Of a stretch of 64,000 nucleotides of DNA, positions 33,862-45,700 are shown one piece after another (position 1 is the first letter of the stretch; each line of letters begins with the position of its first letter). Source of the DNA: Luzula sylvatica. Taxonomy: Eukaryota > Streptophyta > Magnoliopsida > Poales > Juncaceae. Where the stretch lies: positions 23,499,554-23,563,553 of the forward strand of contig OX326957.1 in assembly GCA_946800325.1 (NCBI GenBank). Reading direction: 5' to 3'. Below the pieces are notes generated by a model. It was not told the origin of the DNA, did not search any database, and worked only from the letters and a program-made list of their open reading frames with translations. The position numbers and the translations under genes are program-made.

Positions 33862-36560
33862 TTCAGAACTCGATTCTGGTATAAGGAATATTAGAGATGA
33901 ACTGTTAGTGATGCAAGCATTTCTTAATGGTATAAATATGGGTGGCCAGAATAACGAAGCTTTTGAAGTATGGTTAGAACAAGTACGAAATTTGGCATTT
34001 CGCATTGAGGATACATTGGACGAATTTATATATCGAGTGGGTAATGAAAAATATAGGGGAGTAGTGTCGAATATAAAATCATGTTTCAATTCTTTCAAAC
34101 CCAAATCTTCTCTCAAAAAAACAATCTCTTTCGCCGATATGACACGAATTGCCTCTGAACTAAAGGAGGCAGAGAAAAGTCTTAAAAATCTTGCAGCGAG
34201 GAAAGACCAATGGGTCTCCATCCTTGAAAACACCGGACATTTGAAAAAGCCTGATTATTATTCCAATGAGAGCCCACAATGTGCAGCAGTTCGTTCCCAT
34301 TTTATTGAGGAGAATAAACTTGTAGGAGTAGGAAAAAATAGGGAAATATTAAAAAGCTGGCTATACTCCAAGAAGTTAAATCGCGCTATAATATCTGTTT
34401 GGGGAATGGGCGGTCTCGGCAAAACGACACTGGTTACCAATGTTTTTAAAACAGAAAAAAATAATTTTGACTGTCATGCTTGGGTTTCTGTCTCTCAAAC
34501 ATACAAGGACTGTGAAATCTTACGGAATTTAATCTTTGAGATTTATGAGAGTGAGAAAATAGTTCCAATTGATACAACAAACATGGGTCTCAAAAAATTG
34601 AAAGAAATACTCCGGGATATTTTGAAAGAAAAGAGGTATTTAATAATATTAGATGATATATGGGATGCAAAAGCATTTGGAGACATACAAGATGCACTGA
34701 TTGATAGTCACAAGGGAAGCCGAATTGTTATTACTAGTAGGAATAAAAATGTAGCTTCTCTTGCACCGGAAGAGCATAGGCTTGCGCTACAGCCTCTAAA
34801 AGAGAGTGAATCATGGGAGTTATTTTGCATAAGCGCATTTCAAAAAGAAACATACTGTGAACCGCTTAAATCTGTCCCTTACCATGAATGTCCTCCTAAT
34901 TTGGAGAACTGGGCAAGAAAGATTGTTTTCAAGTGCGGGGGTTTGCCTCTTGCTCTAGTGTCTATAGGTGGCATGTTGTTCTTGCGTGAGAAGAATGAAT
35001 TTGAATGGAAACGTGTCCATGACCAGCTTAATTGGGAGTTAGATCATCACGAAGAGTTAGGTCGCCTTAGGGATATTTTAAATCTGAGCTTTAACTACCT
35101 TCCTCCACCCCTAAAGAAATGTTTTTTTGTATTGTTGTATGTTTCCGGAAGACCGTCTTCTTGCAAGGAAAAAACTCATTAGATTGTGGATAGCCGAGGG
35201 ATTCATAGAAGAAAGAGGATTAAGCACATTAGAGGAAGTGGCCGAGGGATATATGGTAGAGCTCGTGCGTCGTAGCATGTTGCAATTGGTAAGGACAAAT
35301 AACTTTGGTAGGATAAAGAGATGCCGAATGCATGATACATTGCGGGAGTTGGCGATATCAGTATGCATGAAAGAGAATTTTTGTTTCGTGCACGAGGATA
35401 ACAAGAAATTAAGGATTGATACAACTGCTCGTAGGCTCTCTGTAATAAAATCAAGCAATGAGATTAGATGTGATGAAAAACTCTCACGATTGCGAACATT
35501 TTTATTATTCGATTCTTCCATGCTAACATGCCCCTTGCTATCTTCGACCTTACTCCATTCTATGTATCTTTCAATTTTAGATCTAGAAGGATTGCCGGTT
35601 GAATCATTGCCAGAAACAATTGGAGATTTATTTAATCTCCGCTATCTAGGTTTGCGAAGAACGAAAGTGAAGGCTCTTCCAAAGTCAATTGGGAGACTTC
35701 ACAATTTACAAACTCTAGATCTGTGGTTGTCCAATATAGAAAAGCTACCTGATGGTTTAGCAAAGCTCATGAAGTTGCGCCACCTCTTTGCTGAGGTAGT
35801 GATTGATAATAACAATTTATCATTTCGAAACTGTATGGGAATACATGTTCCGAATGGTGTGTTCGACTTTAAAGAACTGCAAACACTACAAGCATTAGAA
35901 GCAAATGCCGAGGTGGTTAAAAGATTAGGAAATTTGAACCAATTAAGAAGTTTCCGAATATGGAATGTGGAAGAAAGCTATTGTGCAGATTTGTGTATGT
36001 CATTATCAAAGATGTCGTTTCTTTCCTGTGTATATATTAGTTCACGTAGTGAAAACGAGTTTCTCCGACTAGAACTTTTGAATCCACCACCTCAGCAACT
36101 TCGAAAGTTGCACCTCTATGGGCGACTAGAAGAAACTATTTTTGAATCCTCTTTATTCCAAATTTCTGGAAAAAACCTCCACCAATTGAGTCTTCGTTGG
36201 TCTCAACTACAGAAGGATCCTCTCCCATCTCTTTCCTATTTATCGAGCTTAACGTGGTTAGACCTCATGAGAGCATATGACGGGCAACGACTAATCTTTG
36301 GCGCTGGGTGGTTCCCTAAATTGAAGTTCTTGGGATTGCAACTACTGCCTTCTCTAATTCACGTGGAAATGGAGAAGGGCACCTTGATGAGCTTGGAACG
36401 GATTAATATGGTGCATATGAAACAACTGGTGGAGATTCCAAAAGGCATGGAACAAATCACATCCCTTAAATTTGTATACTGTGAAACTCTGTCGCCTCAT
36501 TTTTGGGGGTCGAGGAAAGGATCCTGTCGACTTGAACATATTAAATGCCTTATTTGCTAA

Positions 36561-38317
36561 GTGACGAGCATATACATACTTGATTGATCAGATGCAAAGT
36601 AAGTCTCTACAATCTTTCTGTTCTGCATTTTTAGCATTTCAACTTTGCATTCATATTCTTAGTTCTTTTACGTGCTATTTGACTCTAATAGCTAAAGTTT
36701 CATACGTAATTTAATTTTTGACTTTTAGATAATCAAATTGTTAGGAAAAATGAAATGAACAAAATTGCTTAGTCTCATCCTTAATTACATTATTTTGGTG
36801 CATCCGATAGTTTTTTTTTTTTTACATTTTTTCATCAAGGAAGAAGTATTCAGACGAATGTACATTATTTTATATTTAGACTAGGTAAAATATTATTTGG
36901 TATCATTAAAAATATTTCAATTGAAATGATGAAATATGATTCATTTGTTATTGTAGGTCTCATGACAAGCTGAGTGTGCTATTGGAGTACTTCCCGTGAT
37001 GAACATTGCTTTTTCTTCCGTTGTGTTTGTTTTAAGTGTGCTTTCAAAACATTTAAATTTCTAAGGTGAAATATTTTTTGATTAGAGAATGGTTGGTTTG
37101 TTTCCTATATTTTTCATGTGCAGAACTTCTGTTAGTTTGCATTCTAAGAACTTGACTTGTTTGCTTGTTTGCTTATTATTTAGATTTAATGGTATTTTGT
37201 TTGGATTGAATAACTTGGTTTGTGCACGATTTGTATGTTTTCTTGCTTGATTTTGTGCTTGTTTGTTATCTTAAATGCGGGATGTATTTGTATTTGTTTG
37301 GTGATGATTAAATTGTGAACTGTTTTCAATTATGCAGTACAAGTGTGAGGATCAAGTTCTGTTTTGTGGCAATGCCAAACTAATTGATACAAAAATAAAA
37401 ATAAAAATAATATTATTATCAAGATCACCGGGGGAACATGTCTTAAAAATTTCAATCTGATTAAAATACCACACTGCCTAATTAATTCCAAACTTCTTTC
37501 AAAACTAAATCGGCTATTCAGTACAATTTTATTTACAATGAAACTATACAAATCACCCAAAAAAGGAGCTACAGAACAAATGTCACAATATCTAAATTGA
37601 ATAAGAGCAGTTGCGCCGTCACCGGTACTTGCACTTGACCCCGACAAAATTAATAAGTCATTTTTTGTTGAATTATATATGTTAACTCGTAACTTTTCAA
37701 TTACAAGAGGATCGGGTTGGCTCACCTTCCAGCAATTATGCATGATCCGTATTAAATTATTATATGTTAAATATTTTTTGGACCAAAATAACTTTCTATT
37801 TTCATATTCAATAATTAAAAAATATTTTTCATTATTTTTTTAATTAAATTAAAAAAAATTCATAATTTTTTTACATATAATAATTTCAAAAGTTATTATT
37901 ATATGTTATATGTTATATAATTTTAATATTCATTTATATATTTGCATGTAAACTTGCATCACATAATAACAAAATAAAAAATATTAAAAAAGTACCTTGC
38001 ATGAGCTTAAAAATATAGGCTAAAATTGACTGGTTTAATAACCGTGCAAATTGACCAATGACCTCATAGACTAGCTTAGTGATTGAGTGATTTGACCAAT
38101 ATATAAAAAATCAATGATTCAAATCCCGTTGATATCTTCAATAAAATACGAAACTGAAAATTTCCACGATTCGCGAATGATGGTTCAGTTCAAAAAATAA
38201 CCGCGCAAATTGCTTTGACGAATGCAAGTGCCGAAGGTGTGTTGAATTTGAAATTATCATCAAGAATTTGAAATCCAGTTCCAACATTAGCAAATGTTTA
38301 TAGGATGTACTGCAGAA
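36561..38317. other. NLR 3' flank and AT-rich intergenic DNA
   Basis: The first few hundred bases probably hold the NLR 3' untranslated region. A 137-codon frame on the minus strand (37330-37743) shows no recognisable domain and is not called as a gene. Confidence 0.4.
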
Positions 38318-38841
38318 CGAAGCTGCTGATATCATCGGTCCGGAAATTCTGTTCTCAAATCGAGGACAAGGTAGTAAGAAGAATAAGGGGAAATAAATTT
38401 AGCTGCTCTGTTTCAAGTAGAAAAATTATAACCGGTAGTGGTACCGTGATAGTACACATCTTTTTGTTAATTATTTAATTTATATTTTTACATAAACATT
38501 TAATTTTGTAATTCATTTTTTTTTCAATTTTTTTATATTTCAGCATGGACAAGTGTTTATGTTTCTTATGAACCAGCAACAAGCTGAAAGAGCGATGGCT
38601 GCAGCAATACGAGCTCGCCACCTGGCAGCCTACAACCCAGACCTTGCCCGGCTACCAACACTGGATCCTCAAATTATAAATGCTTAAAAAAACGGTACTT
38701 ATCCATTTTCGGTACCGGGGCCGAACGGAATGTTCGAGTCATACAGAGTCAGGCCCGGCCAGTCAATGCCTTGGCCACTTTTCCCTCCTGAAATGCCGCC
38801 ACATCAGCCATTGAGACCGAACATGGACCCGCAATAACCCC
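38318..38841 (+). pseudogene. Broken gene fragment with Q/A- and P-rich segments, family unknown
   Basis: After a good splice acceptor (ATATTTCAG ending at 38543) one frame reads MNQQQAERAMAAAIRARHLA, then NPDLARLPTLDPQ, meets a single TAA near 38683, and continues in the same frame as PFSVPGPNGMFESY, GQSMPWPLFPPEMPPHQPL to a stop at about 38838. A possible preceding exon ends at a GACAAG/GTAGTAAG donor near 38369. The composition resembles the low-complexity C-terminal region of a transcription factor, but I cannot place it in a family. The internal stop suggests a pseudogene. Confidence 0.3.
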
Positions 38842-39130
38842 CCTTTCAAAGACCAAATACTTCTTCATCTCAGAAGCTTCAAGAAATTGGTCGTAATCAA
38901 GTCAAGCAACAATACGGGGATAAACGAGATAAGGGTTCGAATAGTAATTTCACTTCGTTCAAAATAATATTTTTTTTGAAGGAGGTTCGACAATGTGCCG
39001 AGGTCTCGACTATATTAGATCAAAGAAATAAAACGAAACAGAAAATTTGGGGAGAATATATAAGACAATATTCTTATTTTATTTTTTAAGAGAATCCTAG
39101 GCCACGAATCGTAATCATTATAGGTTTTTT

Positions 39131-39227
39131 TTTTTATATATTGATGCCGCTGGGTTTCGAACCCACAACCTCTATAACATGAGGGTTTATTGTGCTGAGC
39201 ACTCAACCATCTAGGCAATGGTACCAT
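39131..39227 (-). mobile_element. tRNA-derived SINE-like unit
   Basis: On the minus strand the unit reads TACCATTGCCTAGATGGTTGAG (box-A-like), then TGTGGGTTCGAAACCCA, a strong pol III B box in a perfect TΨC-like stem (39151-39166). It is followed within 20 bases by ATATATAAAAAAAAAAACC, an A-rich tail. The body does not fold into a normal tRNA with a recognisable anticodon arm, so a SINE or tRNA-pseudogene is more likely than a working tRNA gene. Confidence 0.5.
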
Positions 39228-39744
39228 TGGCCGTTCAAAAGAATATTATACCCAAAATTATGCCCTTTGCATATACAAAAGGAAAGTAAAGAAGGCGAGA
39301 ATAATGCTACGTCAGCATCGAGTAAGGTACAAATTGTTAATCATTCGAATAAACCTCCAAATGCCACGTCATAGATATTTAGTTGAGTTAATTAACAATA
39401 CAATTAACAAAAAATAGAAATTAATTATTAATCTCAACAGATCAATAAACGTAGATGTGCATTAATTTTTAATTCATATTTACATATAAATTTGGTGTTA
39501 ATTGTATAGCTAATTAACCCAACTAATCTTTTTTGAATGGGAGAGTGGGTTTGTTAGTAAATGGCCTCTTAAGAAGTAGAGAATGAAGAAATAATTTTAT
39601 ATAATTTTAAACATCGCAAGAAATCTTGTAATGCTAATTTTCACATAAATCCATAAGTAACATAAAATAATAAATAAATTGAAAATTCAAGATAAATCTA
39701 TCCAATTTCACACAATCTATCAAAATTCAAGATAAATCTATCCA
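39228..39744. other. AT-rich spacer before the satellite
   Basis: No gene is seen. The satellite phrase GGTATTAGACT first appears at about 39769. Confidence 0.4.
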
Positions 39745-42700
39745 TTTCGTGGTATGATTTGTTTTCAAGGTATTAGACTGCACTTTTCGCATTTTGAAGA
39801 AAATTTTGAAAAAATTGAAATTTGTGTGTGTTAGTCTTGTATTACGGAATATTTCGTGGACAACATGGAAATTGAGTATTTTGATCGTGTTGCAATTAAA
39901 TTCTAACTTTTTTTAGAAAAATAGGATAATAGAATTTTTTTGAAGTTGTTAGACTTTACTTTTAGAATTTTGAAGAAAATTATGAAAAAAATAGAAATTG
40001 GGTATGTTAGACTTCTATTACAGAGTATTTGAAGGACAACATCAAAATTGATTATTTCGTTTGTGTCACGCTTCAAGTTTCACATTTTTTATAAAATAGG
40101 ATAATTTATTTGTTTTCAAGGTATTAGACTTCAGTTCTGCATTTTTAGGAAATTTTTGAAAAAAATAGAAATATTTGTGTGACTTCTTTTTCGGAATATT
40201 TTGTGGACAATATGAAAATTAAGTATTTTTACCGTGTTGCTCTTAAATTTTCAATTAAAAAAAATATATAACAATAGATTTTTTTGTGAAGGTTAGACTT
40301 CACTTTTTGCATTTTGAAGAAAATTTTGAAAAAATTGAAATTTGTCTATGTTAGTCTTGTATTACGGAGTATTTCGTGGACAACAAGGAAATTGAGTATT
40401 TTCATCGTGTTGCACTTGAATTTTGACTTTTTTTACAAAAATATGATCATAGATTTTTTTTAAGGTGTTGGATTTTACTTTCAGAAATTTGAAGAAAATT
40501 TTGATAAAATAGAAATTGGGTATGTTAGACTTCTATTACAGAGTAATTTGAGGACAACATCAAAATTGATTATTTCGTTCGTGTCACGCTTCACGTTTCA
40601 CATTTTGTACAAAATAGGATAATTTATTTGTTTTCAAGGTGACTTCACTTCTGCATTTTTAGGACATTGTTGAATAGAAATTTTTGCGTGACTTCTTTTT
40701 CGGGGTATTTTGTGGACAATATGAAAATTTTGTATTTTTACCGTGTTGCTCTTAAATTTTCACTTTTTTAAAAAAGTATAACAATAGATTTTTTGTGAAT
40801 GTGTTAGACTTCACATTTTCATTTTGAAGAAAACTCTGACATATTTGAAAATTGTGTGTGTGTGTGTGTTAGTCTTCTATTACGGAGTATTTTCAGGTAA
40901 ACATCAAAACTGATTTTTTCGTTCGTGTTACACTTAAGTTTTGACAATTTTTTTTATAAAATAGAAAAATTGATTTGTTTTGAACGTGTTAGACTTTACT
41001 ATTTTCATTTTTTATAAATCTTTCTCACGAGAGAAATTTTCGTGTGTTAGTCTTCTATTACGGAGTATTTTGTGGACAACATGAAAATTAAGTATTTTGA
41101 TCATGTTGCACTTAAAATATGACTTTTTTAGAAATATATGATAATAATTTTTTTAAAGGTGTTAGACTTTACTTTTAGCATTTTGAAGGAAATTTTGAAA
41201 AATTGAAATTTGTGTGTGTTGGTTTTCTATTATAGATTATTTTGAGGACAACATCAAAATTGATTATTTAGTTCGTGGTATGCTTCAAGTTTTCCATTTT
41301 CACTAAATATGAGGATTGATTTGTTTTCAAGGTATTAGACTTCACTTCTGCATTTTTAAAGAATTTTTGTGTGTTAGTCTTCTTTTGTTGAGTATTTTGT
41401 GGAAAATTTGAAAATTGATTATTTTGATTGTGCTTTTCTTAAATTTTCACTTTTTTTTTTAGAAAATATGACAATAGATTTTTTGTGAAGGTGACTTCAC
41501 TTTTTGCATTTTTATGACAATTGTGAAAAAATTGAAATTTTTGTGTGTTAGTCTTGTATTACGGAGTATTTCGTGGACAACGTGGAAATTGATTATTTTG
41601 ATCATAGATTTTTTTTAAGGTGTTAGACTTTACTTTTAAAATTTTGAAGAAAATTTTGAAAAAATAGAAATTCGGTATGGTAGACTAGTATTACAGAGTC
41701 ATTTGAGGACAACATCAAAATTAGTTATTTCGTTCGTGTCACGCTTCACGTTTCACATTTTTTACAAAATAGGATAATTTATTTGTTTTCAAGGTATCAA
41801 AACTTCACTTTTGCATTTTTTGGAAATTGTTGAAAAAATAGAAATTTTTGTGTGACTTCTTTTGTGATGTATTTTGTGGACAATATGAAAATTTATTATT
41901 TTTACCGTGTTGCTTTTAAATTTTCACTTTTTAAAGAAAATATAACAATATATTTTTTGTGAAGGTGTTAGAGTTCACTTTTAGCATTTTGAAGGAAATT
42001 TTGAAAAATTGGAATTTGTGTGTGCTGGTCTGAAATCATATTCTGATGGCTATCGCGAGGCGAAAACATGGGGGCTTTCTGTTATAATATATTTTGAAGA
42101 CGACATCAAAATTGATTATTTCGTTCGTGTTATGCTTCAAGTTTGCCATTTTTCACTAAATACGATAACTGATTTTTCTTCAAGGTAGACTTCACTTCTG
42201 CATTTTTAGGAAATTTTTGTGTGTTAGTATTCTTTTACGGAGTATTTTGTTTCCTTTCTCTACCCCTATACCATACTTAAAATTTCAATCTTTTTAGAAA
42301 ATATGCCAATAGATTTTTTATGAAGGTAGACTTCACTATTTTCATTTTGAAGAAAATTTTGAGAAAATTGAAATGTGTGTGTGTTTGTCTTCTATTACGA
42401 GTATTTCGTGGACAACATGGAAATTGAGTATTTTGATCGTGTTGCACTTGAATTCTGACTTTTTTTTAGAAAAAGATGACAATAGATTTTTTTCAGGCGT
42501 TAAACATTACTTTTAGAATTTTGAAGAAAATTTTGAAAAAATGGAAATCGAGAATGTTTGATTTCTATTACAGAGTAATTTGAGGACAACATCAAAATTG
42601 ATTATGTCGTTCGTGTCACGCTTCACGTTTCACATTTTTATAAAATAGGATAATTTATTTGTTTTCAAGGTATTAGACTTCACTGCTGCATTTTTAGGAC

Positions 42701-45700
42701 ATTTTTGAAAAAATAAAAAATTTTGTGTGACTTCTGTTTCGGGGTATTTTACCTTGTGGACCTTAAATTTTCACTTTTAAAAAAAATATAACAATAGATT
42801 TTTTGTGAAGGTGTTAGACTTCACTTTTTTCATTTTGAAGAAAAAATTGACAGATTTCAAAATTATGTGTGTGTTAGTCTTCTATTACGGAGTATTTTGA
42901 GGTAAACATCAAAATTGATTATTTCGTTGGTGTTACACTTAAACTTTGACATTTCTTTATAAAATAGAAAAATTAATTTGTTTTGATGGTATTAGACTTT
43001 ACTATTTTCATTTTTTATAAATCTTTGACACGAGAGAAATTTATATGTGTTAGTCTTCTATTCCGGAGTATTTTGTGGACAACATGAAAATTGAGTATTT
43101 TGATCGTGTTGCACTTAAATTATGACTTTTTTAGAAATATATGATAATAACTTTTTTTTTATGTTGTTGGAGTTTACTTTTAGCATTTTGAAGGAAATTT
43201 TGAAAAATTGAAATTTGTGTGTGCTGGTCTTCTATTATAGAATATTTTGAGGACAACATAAAAATTGATTATTTCGTTCATGTTATGCTTCGAGTTTGCC
43301 ATTTTTCACTAAATACTATAGTTGATTTGTTTTAAAAGTATTAGATTTCACTTCTGCATTTTTAGGAAATTTTTGTGTGTTGGTCTTCTTTTATGGAGTA
43401 TTTTGTGCAAAATTTGAAAATTGAGTATTTTGATCGTGCAGCTCTCAAATTTTCACTCTTTTTAGAAAATATGATAATAGATTTTTTGTGCAGGTGATAG
43501 ACTTCAGTTTTTGCATTTTGAAGAAAATTTTGAAAAAATGAAAATTTGTGTGTGTTAGTCTTGTATTGCGGAGTATCTTGTGGACAACATGAAAATTGAG
43601 TATTTTGATCGTGTTGCACTTAAACTCTGACTTTTTTTAGAAGTACTTTTAGAATTTTGAAGAAAATTTTGAAAAAATAGAAATTAGGTATGATGGACTT
43701 CTATCTATGACAGAGTATTTTGAGGACATCATCAAAATTTATTATTTTGTTCGTGTCACGCTTCAAGTTTCCCATTTTTTACAAAATAGTATAATTTATC
43801 CCTTTTCAAGGTATTAGACTTCGCTTCTGCATTTTTAGGAATTTTTTGAAAAAATAGAAATTTTTGTGTAACTTCTTTTTCGGAGTATTTTGTAGATAAT
43901 ATGAAAATTAAGTATTTTTACCGCGTGCTCTTCAATTTTCACTTTTAAAAAAATATATAACAATAGATTTTCAGTCAAGGTGTTGGACTTCATTTTTTGC
44001 ATATTGAAGAAAATTTTGACAGATTTTAAAATTGTGTGTATGTTATTCTACTATTACGGAATATGTTGAGGTCAACATCAAAATTGATTATTTCATTCGT
44101 GTTACACTTAAATTTTGACTTATTTTTAAAATAGAATAATTGATTTTTTTTAAGGTGTTAGTCTTTACTTTTTTCATTTTTTATAAATCTTTGATGCAAG
44201 AGAAATTTCCGTGTGTTAGTCTTCTATTAGGAAGTATTTTGTGGACCACATAAAATTGAGTATTTTGATCGTGTTGCACTTAAATTCTGGCTTTTTTAGA
44301 AATATATGATAATCATTTTTTTTAAGGTGTTAGACTTTACTTTTAGCATTTTGACAGAAATTTTGAAAAATTGAAATTTGTGTGTGTTAGTCTTCTATTA
44401 TAGAGTATTTTGAGGACAACATCAAAATTGATTATTTCGTTCGTGTTACGCTTCAAGTTTGCCATTTTCACAAAATATGATAATTTATTTATTTTCAAGG
44501 TATTAGACTTGACTTCTGCATTTCTAGGAAACTTATGAAAAAAGGAAATTCTTGTGTGTTGGTCTTGTTCTAAGGAGAATTTTGTGGAAAATTTGAAAAT
44601 TTAGTGTTTCGATCGTGTTGCTCTTAGATCTTCACTTTTTTCAAAAATATGACAATACATTTTTTGTGACTTCACTTTTTCCATTTTGAAGAAAATTTTG
44701 AAAAAATTGAAATTTATGTGTGTTAGTCTTCTATTATGGATTATTTTGTGGACAGCATGAAAATTGAGTATTTTGATTGTGTTGCACTTAAATTCTGAGT
44801 TTTTTAGAAAATTATGAGAAAAGATTTTTTAAAGTTGTTATACTTCACTCTTAGCATTTTGAAGAAAATTTTGAAAAAATAAAAAATTGTGTGTGCGAGT
44901 CTTCAATTACGGAGAATTTTGAGGATAACATCAAAATTGATTGTTTCGTTCGTGTTACGCTTCACGTTTGACATTTTTTACAAAATAGGATAATTGATTT
45001 GTTTTCAAGGTGTCAGACTTCACTTTCTCATTTTTTGGAAATATTTGAAAAATAGATAGTTTTGTCTGTTAGACTTCTTTTACGAAGTATTTTGTTGACA
45101 ATATGAAAATTGAGAATTTTGATTGTGTTCCTCTTAAATTTTCACTTTTTTTAAAAAATATTGAAGGAAATACAGTTTTGGATCAACGGTAAAACAATAC
45201 GTATAAAGGACACACGAACGTACGCATTCGAGAAGACGGATGAATTCGCAATAGGATTGTGCAGAAATGGGCGAAATTACACTATGCGTCATGACGCACC
45301 ATATGGTGCGTCTCGACGTACCTACTGTGTATAGTCAGCAATAGTTGAGGACTTAGCCATTTCCAGGATTTTATACCCGTGCGTCATGACGTACAATACG
45401 GTGCGTCATGATGGTAGAATGCGCAATTTGTCCAGAGACTAATTGGCATTGGTGCGTCATGATGGACCATATGGTGCGTCATGACGGACCATTAGAGTGC
45501 ACTCAATTTTGCACTAGTAATTGACTATAGTTCTTTGCGTGATCTCGGGATTTGGGAACCGGACCGGGCCTTCATATCTGATGCGCGGGACCGGGGACGG
45601 GAAATTTCCCATCAAATATTACAATAGATTTTTTGTGATGGTGATAGACTTCACATTTTGTATTTAGAAGAAAATTTTAATTTTTTTTTGAAATTTGAGT

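Larger units (their letters stand above)
28771..36560 (+). pseudogene. RPM1-like CC-NBS-LRR resistance gene split by copia-3
   Basis: Intracellular immune receptor of the CNL class, full length (about 930 codons) once the insert is ignored. Codons 1-33 (28771-28870: MAEIAILAAVNVLGSPLVNE...) begin the Rx-type coiled coil. The rest resumes at 33867 in the same frame (ELDSGIRNIRDELLVMQAFL), with the EDVID-like motif IEDTLDEFIY. The NB-ARC has P-loop GMGGLGKTT (about 34404), kinase-2 LIILDDIWD (about 34640), RNBS-B SRIVITSR, GLPL CGGLPLAL (about 34936), RNBS-D CCMFPEDR and MHD at about 35326. LRRs of the xLxxLPxxIGxLxxLRYL type run from about 35560 to the stop at 36558-36560. Two lesions: the 4991-bp copia-3 insertion, and a 7-T run at 35122-35128 where six would keep the RNBS-D frame. 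The latter could be an assembly error; the insertion alone is disabling unless spliced out. Confidence 0.93.

Noticed and set aside
37330..37743. 137-codon frame on the minus strand
   Set aside because: No recognisable domain, ends in a hydrophobic low-complexity stretch, AT-rich surroundings; likely chance.
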